A DNA stretch of 64,000 bases from Anomaloglossus baeobatrachus (lineage: Eukaryota; Chordata; Amphibia; Anura; Aromobatidae): assembly GCF_048569485.1 (NCBI RefSeq), contig NC_134357.1, positions 105,541,135 to 105,605,134 of the forward strand, read 5' to 3'. Shown here one piece after another: positions 24,084-34,539 of this stretch. The translations under genes were made by a program, and so were the position numbers. Below the pieces are notes generated by a model. That model had not been told where the DNA came from. It did not search any database and saw only the letters and a program-made list of their open reading frames with translations. How positions within the stretch are numbered: position 1 is the stretch's first letter; every line of letters starts with the position of its first letter.

Positions 24084-25160
24084 ATGTCCGCTCCAGCTAA
24101 TAACAGCGAGACCCCCGCGCCTGGCACGGCGACGTGGTTGAGGGACCGGACCGTCCCGCTAAGTAATCGTCTGCAGGCCCACATGCAACTCCTCCTGGAG
24201 GAGTGGGAGACCGACATGGCGGACGTGGTGGCTGCTATGCGGAGACGCGAGGTGGAAGAGGATTTGGAGGAGCGGGTAAGAGACCCACGCCCCTGTATTC
24301 CTGAGGGATCGGCCATTGGAGCTGAGGCGCCCGGCCGGCTTCCGCTCACCCTGCCTCTCTTCCTGCTACCCGTGCTAGCTGCTGTCGCTCCACCACTAGG
24401 CCCGCTACCTGCCCAACCGGTAGCGATACCCTGCCAAGCCGCCCCAGCGGACCAACCGGCTGCAGATGTCCAGGACGTCCCTGAATTACACCAGGGGGAA
24501 CCGCTAGGACCGCGGCCCCTTAACAGAATGGTGCCAGAAGTCCCGGCAGTGACTGTGCCGGACCCCGAGCCCGGGACCGTGGCCTGGATGAAGGCCCGGG
24601 TGATTCCATTCCACCAACGTCAGCAGGATCAGATCTTCCGGATGATGGAGCAGAGGACCAACGAGGTGGAGATGCTGATTACAACTGCCCCGATGTACGG
24701 GAGGGGAATAGATGTAACAGAGTCGACTGGTGACCCACGTCCCTATGTCCTACCAGGACCGGCCGCTGCGGCTGAGGAGCCCAGCCTAGTCTCGGCCTAT
24801 GCATCACCCTTGCCGTTACTTATGGGGCGCCTCAGTGTAAACTCGCCTGATCTGCTGCTCCGTGCTACCGCAGAAGGGTCTGAAGTGCTGGATGCTGAAG
24901 GCCAGGAGGCTGCGGCAGCTGGCGGTAACCCGCCTGACGCAGGAACAAGAGATGATGACTCCGGCCCCAGCCCCGGGTCCACTGCTGAGTTTGAGGAGGC
25001 AAGTGAGCGTTCCCGCTATGAAGGAGACCCAGTGGTTTTCCATACCCCGCGTACCGGTGGAAATGGGTACCGGGTACCCCTGTCACAGCAGGCATGTCAG
25101 TGCATGTTTGATATGCTGGTGGAAGGGGATGGACCCGCCTTAGCTGAAGAATCTGAGTGA
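24084..25160 (+). CDS. gag-like ORF of the family 2 LTR element (358 aa)
   Basis: The ORF starts at the first ATG after the primer-binding region (GCCGAGATGTCC) and runs 358 codons. Residues about 13-60 (PGTATWLRDRTVPLSNRLQA, then LLLEEWETDMADVV) form a short, probably helical module. A second copy lies at about 155-200 (PDPEPGTVAWMKARVIPFHQ, then MMEQRTNEVEML), so the module is duplicated. Between and after the copies the chain is rich in Pro and Ala. No zinc knuckle, protease or RT was seen. A related module opens the ORF of the other young element at 54969. The likely role is a gag-type structural or RNA-binding protein of a non-autonomous element, and that function is inference. The product belongs to a mobile element, not the host. 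Confidence 0.65.
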   Translation: MSAPANNSETPAPGTATWLRDRTVPLSNRLQAHMQLLLEEWETDMADVVAAMRRREVEEDLEERVRDPRPCIPEGSAIGAEAPGRLPLTLPLFLLPVLAAVAPPLGPLPAQPVAIPCQAAPADQPAADVQDVPELHQGEPLGPRPLNRMVPEVPAVTVPDPEPGTVAWMKARVIPFHQRQQDQIFRMMEQRTNEVEMLITTAPMYGRGIDVTESTGDPRPYVLPGPAAAAEEPSLVSAYASPLPLLMGRLSVNSPDLLLRATAEGSEVLDAEGQEAAAAGGNPPDAGTRDDDSGPSPGSTAEFEEASERSRYEGDPVVFHTPRTGGNGYRVPLSQQACQCMFDMLVEGDGPALAEESE

Positions 25161-25792
25161 TGGCAGCGGAGCACCGTTACACCGTCCCCGTTGGGACCAC
25201 CACTGTGTGCGTTTGAAAGTTTTGAAAAGTTTTGAGATAAAATGAAAGTAATCAACCGAAGCCTCAGCTGATTGTCAGCACCGTGATTGAACCGGCCGTT
25301 GCCGGCACCGTTGTCCCCGTAGGGACCCTTCAAAAAGTTGCATAGGGAACACTCTATGGACAAGCCCGTGAACTTGCAGGGCAACCACAAACGTTAGTGG
25401 CTTGTAAATATGTTTTTGTTGCAGCACCGTTACCGCCTCCGGAGAGGCAGGTTGGAGGGAGGGCCCGCAGTGGAGCAGGCTGGGGCCCAGCCACCACAGG
25501 AACCGGTGGCTACCCTCTGGAGGGGAAGGACAGATCCCGCTCGGGTGACTTGGTTCAGGACTGGGGTCAAGGGGTGCTACCTGTTTCCTAGAGGCAGCAT
25601 CAGGGCCAGGTTACTTGGGTGGGAGAGAGCGGCAGCAGCAACCGTTAAAATGTTACCGTAACGTTTAAGAAAAAGTACCTCCTGTTGTGGGATGAAGTTA
25701 TTATGCTTGTTCTGTTTTTATCTTTTTTCAGAAAAATAAAACCGGTGTTGGACGGGCAGCCCGTGGACGGTCTGCATTTTGGTAAGGGGGAA

Positions 25793-27038
25793 TGTGACGC
25801 TCTGGGCAAGCCAGGGGTCACAGGTCATGACACCACCACACCCTACACCCCGGATAGGTACACCAAAGCTACATAAAAATCCTTGTTGCCTTGCCTTCCT
25901 CCAGGGGCTGATGTCCACACCAGGGGGTGGGCCAGGCGGTTGGCTCCACCCACCAAGGAGTACACAGCCCTGGAGGCGGGAAAACCAGGCAGAGCAGAAG
26001 AGTTTAGGGAGAGTGAGAGTTAAGAGTGAAGTGGTAGAGGAGCAAGAGAGAGGAGTAAAGGTGGAAGAGAAAGTGACAGTTGAGAAAGCCTGAAGTTGGT
26101 CCGGGTGTGTGCCCCGAACTGAGACAGCAAGGTCAGCAGACGGCGGTGACCGTCTGCAGGAGAGGCTGCTTGGAGGTTGCCGAAAGGACCGTGGACGGGT
26201 GGTGGCCCGGCGGTACCGGAGCGGTATACGAAGAGACGCCAGCACCATTGGCAGGGGCCTTTCGGATCCCGGCAAGGCTAGAAGTCGCCGTGAATTTGCC
26301 AAATCCGTCAGTGAAGGGGACCTCTGGGTCTCCCAACAACCAAGTCCCGATTGAAGGCAACAGTCCAACCGTTAGAGAGAGACACCGCCACCGCCAAGGC
26401 ACCAGTTTCTCAGGGCCAGCGTCTGCGGGCAAAGAGGGGCTCCTCCGGCACATATCCAAGCCGGGGAGCGGGTTACCGGTGGGAACCCATCGCTACCAAC
26501 ATAGACTTAGGTGCAGGAAAAGGGACCGTCACCGTCAACTACCAGGGAAAAGCAACAGCAGCCGTCCGTGGGAACCGTCTTTCCAGCCGTGTGTTTTACC
26601 GAGAACTGTGTCACCGTCTCAGGCTGAGTGAGTACCACAGTGCCGTGAGGCACAGCGCTGCCCCCGCGTCCCTGCACCCCACCAAGCCCTGCACCGGCCC
26701 CGCCATCCCTCATCCCCCAACTCATCACTGGGCCCCGGGACGACCACCCCCTACCCACGGAGGGGAGAACTAACAACTTTACTGCTATTGTCACCGCTCC
26801 CGGGATTCCCATACAGAGCAGCGGTGGTGTCCCTATAATCACCACAACCGTGAGTGGCGTCACGGACAATAGACTATCCCAAAAACCAAACCCCTTTCAC
26901 TCACGGGCGAGGAGCGCCGCTCGAGTCCCCGGGATCCGGCTCATCGCTCGAGCCACCGAGCAGCAGCAGGCTGCAGCAGCAGCGGCAGCCGGACCCGAGC
27001 AGTGGGAGAGCGCAGCGTCCCCTCCTCCGCCCGCGACA
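25793..27038 (+). repeat. 3' LTR of the family 2 element
   Basis: TGTGACGCTCTGGGC to CCCGCGACA, about 1246 bp, near-identical to 22537-23778. The long frames read across it are not genes. Confidence 0.9.
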
Positions 27039-27299
27039 TTTACACATCCCATCCTGTGTTCACAGTTATCCACATTGTCCTTCCTGATGCTCCCTAGTGT
27101 CATATACATTATGTCTACAATTACATGATTTTTTATGCTTGTTCATTTACCTTTGTGTATTCCTGGTTTTGTCACACTATTATAGCACACTGATGAAGGT
27201 CTTTTATGACAGAAATGTCTGTGTTTGCGTTGGTCCTACAAGTTGTCTACTGTATAATAAATTCACCATACCACTGATCTTGAGTGCCACATTTCTGCA

Positions 27300-28899
27300 C
27301 ATACTCGTATCTTGACACACAGACGTGTGAATGCCGCAATCCACTGAGAGGCAAACTATTATACCCCACCTCTGGCAGGTTGTGGTCGGCCTCTGGTTGC
27401 CATAACAACCCATCGTCATCCCATTAGGGGGGTGATGCGGTCAGACAGAGAGGGCTCTGCCGCCATCAAACCCCAGATGCCACTGTCACAACTTCTAAGA
27501 GGTTAAACCAAAAAAAATAAACAGGACAATGATGCCATCTATGATACATCATTGTGCTTTCACCATTTCGCCTCACCTTAAATTGTTTTCCTTGTTTATC
27601 TTTACATCATAAGGAAAAATGAAAGGTGTCATATAAACTATTACTCATCCTGCAAAAAAAAGGCCTTGTCCAAAAGAAAAAAAAAAGATAAAAAAAAAAG
27701 CTATGACTCTTGACAGAAGTGCAAAAAAAAAAAGGCTAACACTTTCGCGCTTATTTGCCTGCCACTTTGATAGGGTCTTTCACATGTTCTGCAGTGGTGA
27801 CGTGGTGACCATGCGACCATACTGACCAAATTCTTTGCTACTTCCTTGTAAGCAAGTTCCTCCATTTTGTTTGCTTGAAAAATACGCTTTCCGTAACAAG
27901 CAAAAGCCTACTAATTCTGAATGATGTAATATAACTGGAGATGAAATCGCCCGTCCTCAAAAGCACTCCAAATAATTAGACACTTAGGAGCTGATTACAT
28001 ACTTATTTCCATTTTCCTTTTGACTCCACTGTATTTGCTGTTCTACAATTTCTGGACGTAGCTCCACTGGATATATAGGGCCTTATAACATACATCCAGA
28101 TCCGAAAAAAAGATAATCCAGCATGGTCATCAAGGTATAATAATAAAATCATACTGTTTTATTCACAATATTTTAAAAATCAGGAGTAATCCAGCATAGG
28201 TTCTCGCAAGAGAAATTGACTTGCTGCGGCTTGGAAAAATGCTCTGCAGGTCAATTTACACATCATAAAAAAAGAAGCACAGTGTGCAGGAGATTTCTAT
28301 TAATTCCACCCGCTGTGCTTGTACTGTAAAATGCAGCATTTTGGACTCAGCAGAAATACACTGCTTCCAAAACAGTGCTAAGGATACAAGAGCATATGAA
28401 TTGGATGCACAAGAGTATGAATTTGATGAGTGCAATGCGAGAAAATAAGACCAATGTTATTCAATAAGGTGTCCCTTACACCCATACAAGTCTATGGGTG
28501 CAAGTGAACCATCGGACTGCACATGGATGATATCCGAGTGCAGTGCGATAATTGCATCAACTGACAAAAGAAGAGATGGGGAGATTAATCCCTCCCTCTC
28601 CTCTGCATCTGTGATCTGATCACAGTTGCATGACACTCGGCTTAGGGCTGGCAGCACAGCGGGAGATGAGGGTCATTAGCGTATCGCACCTAAAGCAATC
28701 GCATCGGATGCCATACCATCATGTGAATCCAGCCTAACACTGATTGTGGGAAAGTACCCTGTCTTTATGGGGTTAAAGACCATATCAACATTTGATGCCT
28801 GATGTTCAATGTTCCCTCTAAGCTGAGTGATCTGGAAAAGAAAGAATTACATCACCTAGTAATAGGGTTAAAAAGCCACTTTCATAGATACCTGTGTAT
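27300..28899. other. Gap: no gene seen
   Basis: Several A-runs at 27650-27740. About 28467-28740 has weak MITE-like features (GGTGTCCCTTACACCC at the left, GTGAATCCAGCCTAA at the right) but no clear target duplication. Nothing coding. Confidence 0.5.
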
Positions 28900-29310
28900 A
28901 GAGTCTTTTTACATCAGTTAAAAGATGTGCTCCTCTGACCATCCGAGCGTGTCACAGCCCGGGCCAGACCCTTATCAGAGGACAATACAACTTTCACACT
29001 GAACTGCAGCAGTATTTATGGCCACAACAGTTTGCCCCCCTCTGCCATAGTGATAGTTCTGTTTCATATAAGTTGTTTTTTTTTTTTTTCTTTACTGCCC
29101 CATTCTATGTCCTGTTGTGTATAAATATGTGACTCTTCAGATTTTGTGTTATACCATGCCTGAAGAAGAGACCTGAGTAGTCTCGAAAGCTTGCAATTAT
29201 TACCATCTTTTCAGTTTGCCATTAAAAGGTATCAACCACTGAGGACTTGAGTTCTTTTAAACAATTTTTTTTATCTCTACTGGCTAACACGGTACAAAGA
29301 TATATTTTAC
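28900..29310 (+). repeat. Penelope-like 3' tail (dispersed repeat)
   Basis: Contains CTGAAGA (29160-29166), a perfect 5-bp stem GAGAC/GTCTC, and CGAAAGCTTGCAATT, followed by TAAAAGGTATCAACCACTGA and CTACTGGCTAACACGGTAC. I recognise this text as a common frog/fish dispersed repeat of Penelope (Neptune-like) type, from memory only. No coding sequence. Confidence 0.55.
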
Positions 29311-29855
29311 CTGTATAGAGTAATGGTATTTTTAGGCTCACTTCCAGTGCGCCCAGTTCTTATGTGTATCTTACTAGGAGTTATGCAATAGTCAGCACGT
29401 GACTCAGTCACATTCTTTATACTGGGATACATGCACATGCTGAGCTGGCTTCCAACTCTGAAGTCATCAGTGGAATTTCCAGTTCCCGGTGTGGAGGTTA
29501 TATTATTATCCCAGCTCATGCACAAACATTTTAATCGCATAAATCTGGAATCTCCAGTGTCCACAGAGTTTTGGACTTTTCTGACTCTCAGATGTTGATA
29601 TGTTTCAAGGAGACTCTACAATGAGTCCATTGTATTACGTAGCACAATGTGTAACCAGACTGAGTAAAAAATCCCTAGAAAGGCCTGTATTCATCATTGC
29701 CTTTACAAGTTTTATTTTCTAGTTTTGTATCTTTCGAGGCTTTTCTGTTTGCGCCCAATTCCTTATTCTCTTTGCGCCTTTTTTTCCAATCTATTTTATA
29801 TCTGATTGCCTTTTTTTTCTTGCTTTGTGGGTGAAGTTTAATGATTCCAGATATC
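29311..29855. other. Gap: no gene seen
   Basis: Ordinary non-coding sequence. The longest frame, 85 codons on the minus strand, has no recognisable motif. Confidence 0.5.
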
Positions 29856-29858
29856 TTA

Positions 29859-30764
29859 AGGCCGCTTTACACACTGCGATATCGGCACCGATATCGCTAG
29901 CGTGCGTACATACCCCCGTTAGTTGTGCGTCACGGGCAAATCGCTGCCCGTGGCGCACAACATCGCTCGGACCCGTCACACTACTTACCTGCCTAGCGAC
30001 GTCGCTGTGACCGGCGAACCGCCTCCTATCAAAGGGGGCGGTTCGTTCGGCGTCACAGCGACATCTCTAAGCAGCCGCCCAATAGAAGCGGAGGGGGCGG
30101 AGATGAGCAGGACAAACATCCCGCCCACCTCCTTCCTTCCTCATTGCGGGCGGCCGCAGGTACGATGTGGTTCCTCGTTCCTGCGGTGTCACACATAGCG
30201 ATGTTTTTGATTGTTGGTGGTCGCTCGTACGTGTCACACGCAACGACGTCGCTAACGAGAACGGATTCCGTGACCCCCAACGACATCGCATTAGCGATGT
30301 CGTCGCGTATAAAATTTGGAACAACTCTATTCCAGTTTCCCAGTGGTGTAATTTTTTGTTTCCCCAAAGTCGCATGATTTCCACGAACATCCCGCCCACC
30401 TCATTCCTTCCTCATTGCGGGCGGCCGCAGGTACGATGTGGTTCCTCGTTCCTGCGGTGTCACACATAGCGATGTGTGCTGCCGCAGGAACGACGAACAA
30501 CCTGCATTCTGTAACAGCAACTATATATGGGAACTGGACAGCGTGTCAACGATCAACGATAAGGTGAGTTTTTTTGATTGTTAGCGGTCGCTCGTACGAG
30601 TCACACGCAACGATGTCGCTAACAAGAACGGATGTGTGTCACAAATTCCGTGACCCCCAACGAGATCGCATTAGCGATGTCGTCGCGTGTAAAATTTGGA
30701 ACAACTCTATTCCAGTTTCCCAGTGGTGTAATTTTGTGTTTCCCCAAAGTCGCATGATTTCCAC
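29859..30764. mobile_element. Harbinger-family MITE with internal tandem duplication
   Basis: The left end TTA-AGGCCGCTTTACACACTG matches the MITEs at 14276 and 40235. The interior includes a unit at 30115-30385 repeated at 30386-30764 (AACATCCCGCCCACCT to CGCATGATTTCCAC). The second copy retains about 100 bp that the first lacks (30474-30570). The expected right terminus is missing: after GTCGCGTGTAAAA the sequence departs into unrelated text in both copies. Confidence 0.7.
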
Positions 30765-31112
30765 AACATCTTTGAAAAGATGCAACTTTTTTGGTGAAAA
30801 GAGTTGCAGAAGAGGATGATGGCAGGAAAAAAAAAATGTTGTTTTTTTTTCCTTTTTTTTTACCTTGTGCAAAATGTATGAAGTTAGCGAATATATAAAG
30901 AAAAAAAAAAGAGACAACCCCCCACAAATAATGAAGGGGGACCTAAGTATTTAATAAGAAAAAAATAGACTTTTCTTTTTAAAGTATTTTCAAATTAGTT
31001 TTTTTATTTCATTTTCATCTGTGCTGTTTATTTTAAGGATTGATTTGAATGCCATAGAAGAGATTGTGTCCAGATCTTGTACATTGATTGATTATTAAGA
31101 GTTATATGGCTA
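30765..31112. other. Gap: AT-rich, no gene seen
   Basis: Long A and T runs (30828-30865, 30898-30912). Confidence 0.5.
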
Positions 31113-31381
31113 TTAAAGGGAATCTGTCACCAGGTTTTTGCCACCTAATCTGAGAGCAGCATAACGTAGAGGCAGAGACCCTGATTCCAGCGATGTGTCA
31201 CTTACTGTACTGCTTTAAGTAGTTTTTATAAAATTACTGTTTAATCAGCAGGATATTATCATTACAGGACTGCTTGTCGTGCTGCCAGGTAGTCCAGCAT
31301 ATTAATGAGTTCTGTATAACTGCTAGATTTGCAGCAGAGAAAACATTGATTTTATCAAAATGACAGCAAACAGCTTAGTAA

Positions 31382-33179
31382 GGCTGTGTCCGCACTTTGC
31401 AGTTCAATTCTGCAGCGTGTAAGTCACTGCGGGTGCGTCTCAGAACGCAGCCGAAAATCTGCGTTCTGAGACCCATTCGGCAGAACGCAAAGTGCGGACA
31501 TTCCTGGAGAGAATTCATGCGTTATGGATGCTTTCTCTGCCATAGACAGAGTGGGAAAAGCATCCAGAACGCACATTTTTCACAGTACGCACCCACTCGG
31601 CCCTGCAGCATCCCCATAGACTTGCAGCAGAGCCGAGTGGGACCGCACTGTCACTGTCATGGCTGGCTGCGGGAGAGAGCCACGCGATCAGAATGAACTC
31701 AGATGAACTTCACCCGACTTCATTGTGATCGCGAGGCTCTGTGCGTGTGCCGTGGCTTGATTTGCGGTCACACATGAAGGATTCACCTGTGATCGCAAAT
31801 CCCCTGAGTGACTGCAGTGAGCCGCGCGATCAGCTGTGCTTTCACTGAGGTTACTCGCAGCCAAAGCTGCAGTCCTCCACCTGAGAGCGGTGGCCGCGAG
31901 TAACCTCAGTGACAGCACAGCTGATCGTGCGTCTCACTTCAGTTGCTGCATGGAGCTCACAGGAGCAGCGGTGTTCTAGTGCTGCTCCTGTGAGCTTCCG
32001 ATGTAGCAGAGCTGGAAGCGTTGTGGGACCTTGCATGGATTACATTGGACCTGGAGGTGTTTTTGAGAGATTAATAAAGTGGTGAAAGAGGGTGTTTTTT
32101 TGACTTTCATTAGTAATAAATGATTTTTTGGATGTGTGTGTTTATTTACTTTAACTTACAGGTTCATCATGGAAGGTATCTCGGGGAGACGCCTGCCATG
32201 ATTAACCTAGGACTTTGTGGCAGCTATGGGCTGCTGCCATTAACTCCTTATTACCCCCATTTGAAACCACACCAGGGCAATTCGGGATGAGCCGGGTAAA
32301 GTCCCAGGACTGTCGCATCTAATGCATGCGGCAATTCCGGGCGGCTGCTGGTTGATATTGTTAGGCTGGGGAGCTCCCCATAACGTGGAGCTCCCCATCC
32401 TGAGAATACCAGCCTTCAGCCATGTGGCTTTACCCTGGCTGGTATCCAAATGGGGGGGGGACCAAATGTCGTTTTTTTTCATTTATTTATTTATTTATTT
32501 TACTGCTCGATATAGACACGCCCACCGGCGGCTGTGATTGGTTGCAGTGAGACAGCTGTGGGGGCGTGTCTGACTGCAACCAATCATAGGCGCCGGTGGG
32601 CGGGGGAAGCAGGGAATACGTGATGGATTAATGAGCGGCCGGCATTTTCAAAAGAGAAGAAGCCACCACAGTGTGAACGCCGTGCAGCACCGCGTCAGTG
32701 ATCGTGGATCGGTGAGTAAGAGAGGGGGGTGGGAGGGAGAGACCGACATGGACAGAGAGAGATAGAGACATAGAGAGAGATAGAGACTGACAGACTGACC
32801 GACAGAGAGAGAAAGACGAAAGACCTGCCTTTGTTATATTAAATAAAAACATGTGGATCGCAACAATAATGCAGTGCAAGCGCACTGCTTCACATTTTGG
32901 CAGCGATTTACTACAACTCATTGATTTCAATAGGTGTAGAACGCAGCCAAAATGGCAAAAACAATTGACATGCTGCTTCTTTGAACGCATGGTTTTTGCC
33001 CAAAATTATGCAAATTAAACACAGCGTTTGGAAACGCAAAGTGGGGCAAGAAATTCACATTTTCCATAGACTTTGCTGGAAAATCAAAACGCATGCCTTT
33101 TGGCATGAAAAAGGTGCATCTCAAAATGGACCTAAAAAGCACCTGAAACGCAGGTGGAACGGAAAGTGCGGACATAGCC
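31382..33179. mobile_element. Harbinger-like element nested in the piggyBac-like MITE
   Basis: Terminal repeats GGCTGTGTCCGCACTTT and AAAGTGCGGACATAGCC are flanked by TAA on both sides (31379-31381, 33180-33182). Its middle is occupied by a copy of palindromic family A. Confidence 0.85.
31650..32640. repeat. Palindromic repeat family A, copy 2
   Basis: Shares ATTAATAAAGTGGTGAAAGA, AGCCGGGTAAAGTCC and GTCGCATCTAATGCATGC with copy 1 (about 700-960). The body to 32640 matches 1004-1440. The internal palindrome is centred near 31890 (GAGGTTACTCGC/GCGAGTAACCTC). A GA-rich simple repeat follows at 32745-32815. Confidence 0.7.
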
Positions 33180-33408
33180 TAAGTGACACATTTCTGGAAT
33201 TAGGGTCTCTGTCTCTACATTATGCTGCTCTCATATGGGGGAACAAAAGCCTGGTGACACATTCCCTTTAATGTCTTATTGGTCAGGTGCTTTGTGTTGG
33301 AATCAGTCTCAATTGAAAGCTTTGCTCACACTAGCGTATATTTTCTCATGTCAGATAATCAGTCCAATTATACAAAACTCTGCTGTGAGCGTGAGCCGAG
33401 TGTTATTA

Positions 33409-33608
33409 GGCCGGAATCACACTTGTGAGTGCCTTGCGCGATTCTCGTATTTTCATCACGCGGCATGGCCGCACACTCTCTTGACAGAAGTGGGGTGGCT
33501 GCATGTATTCCTATGCAGCTGAGACGCTCCTGTCAGGAGAGTGTGTGGCCGTGCTGGGTGAAGCCAATGCGAGACTCGCGCAAGGCACTCGCAAGTGTGA
33601 CTCCGGGC
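33409..33608. mobile_element. Short palindromic MITE (TTA target)
   Basis: GGCCGGAATCACACTTGTGAG at the left pairs with CTCGCAAGTGTGACTCCGGGC at the right, with TTA flanks (33406-33408, 33609-33611). The interior is nearly a perfect palindrome. A related fragment follows to about 33955. Confidence 0.8.
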
Positions 33609-33959
33609 TTATTGTGATCTGATTCTCTTGCATGCGAGAATCGTATCATGGGTACAGAGAAGGAGAACTTACTTTTTCCATCTTCTCCATTGTCTGTTTC
33701 AGCGTATATTGGACTGCACTCAGATGACATCAGTGCAGTCCGATGTTTTCCATGCACCCATAGACATATGCTGTATGAGTGCATGTTGTCAGATACATGC
33801 TGCTAATCTCAGGATGCAGCAATTGTTTTGTCATGACAAATCAGCATGAGAAAAAAAGTGTTGGTGGGCACTGCCCCATAGAATAACATTGGAACAAATG
33901 CTGGCAGACAAAATATTGGATAGAACTCAGCCGTGTTATACACCAGTGTGAGCGAACCC

Positions 33960-34510
33960 CAAAGGTGTAAATTGTCCTAATTTTCAATCAAAGGCATTAC
34001 CTCTGGTTTATATGACTATTTCTGATCCAATACCTTAATCTGTTTACTACAGTTTTGCATTACAAGCAGATATGAGTGTTATAGGCAGATTCATTGCATC
34101 ATGATCAAAGTGCAGAACAGACTTAACCGCAAAGAATTAAATGACAAGCGCAGTTCTGCTACATATGAAAGTTTTATTTAAAACAAAGTTTGAGGATACA
34201 TGAAATTTCGGCAGAAGGCTATATCTGTATGGTGGAAATGAGTAGTTAAGATGTCTTACTGGAAAAAATGTTCTGGGCAGCTCTGTGTGACTGGATCTAC
34301 TATTGCATTAGCATAACTTTAGGAATATGCTGATTAGTCAGTTCTTTGTGCCCTCTGTCACCGGGCATATAAAAAATTGTAAGTTTGCAAAATTTTTCTT
34401 TCTTTTGTTGGGGAGGTACAGATTTTTCTTCTTTTCTTGGAATGAAAGAAAGCCTATAATGCTTGTACCTTAATGAAAAAGCGTCCAGCCACGCCAATAC
34501 CATTTGGCTT
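33960..34510. other. Gap: no gene seen
   Basis: No gene or clear repeat. A common frog MITE end (TTTAAAGAGGTTGTCCACTAC) begins at about 34509 and is cut off near 34580 by Penelope sequence. Confidence 0.5.
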
Positions 34511-34539
34511 TAAAGAGGTTGTCCACTACTTAAACATTG

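Larger units (their letters stand above)
22537..27038 (+). mobile_element. LTR retrotransposon, family 2, non-autonomous with gag-like ORF
   Basis: Two LTRs (22537-23778 and 25793-27038) flank a 2.0-kb interior. TTTA lies outside both ends (22533-22536, 27039-27042). The primer-binding-like site TTGGCGTCACAAACAGGATC follows the 5' LTR, and a purine run AAGGGGGAA precedes the 3' LTR. By eye the LTRs differ at about 30 of about 1240 positions (roughly 2.5%), so this is a moderately young insertion. The interior has one open gag-like ORF and no pol, so movement would need another element's enzymes. The ORF looks whole. Confidence 0.85.
15283..27299 (+). mobile_element. Penelope-like element composite with long inverted arms
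   Basis: The left arm (15283-17907) is the reverse complement of the right arm (20207-27299) once three LTR insertions are set aside, leaving arms of about 1.4 kb. Matching landmarks are CAAGATCAGTGG near 15298 with CCACTGATCTTG near 27270, and TCATATAAATGCTTGCAGGT near 17875 with ACCTGCAAGC near 20222. Between the arms lie a minus-strand Penelope-type tail and a plus-strand RT/GIY-YIG remnant. Penelope-like elements are known to carry terminal repeats with extra inverted copies at one end, so the layout fits. The coding part is broken and incomplete. Confidence 0.7.
20207..27299 (+). repeat. Right arm (Penelope terminal repeat), split by two LTR insertions
   Basis: Plus-oriented copy of the terminal repeat, present as 20207-20350, 21535-22536 and 27043-27299. 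Near its end it has CTGATGA (27190-27196), a weak stem and GAAA (27212-27215). This is the mate of the motif in the left arm. Confidence 0.7.
31117..33267. mobile_element. piggyBac-like MITE (TTAA), interrupted
   Basis: The left end AGGGAATCTGTCACCAGG and right end CCTGGTGACACATTCCC are flanked by TTAA on both sides (31113-31116, 33268-33271). The empty version of the same element is at 44946-45289, which shows that 31382-33179 is an insertion. Confidence 0.85.

Noticed and set aside
25718-26368. 216-codon minus-strand ORF
   Set aside because: Antisense frame across the 3' LTR of the family 2 element.
15283-27299. Polinton/Maverick (long terminal inverted repeats over 12 kb)
   Set aside because: No capsid, polymerase B, ATPase or integrase text. 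The RT and GIY-YIG remnants fit a Penelope-like element, and most of the length is later LTR insertions.
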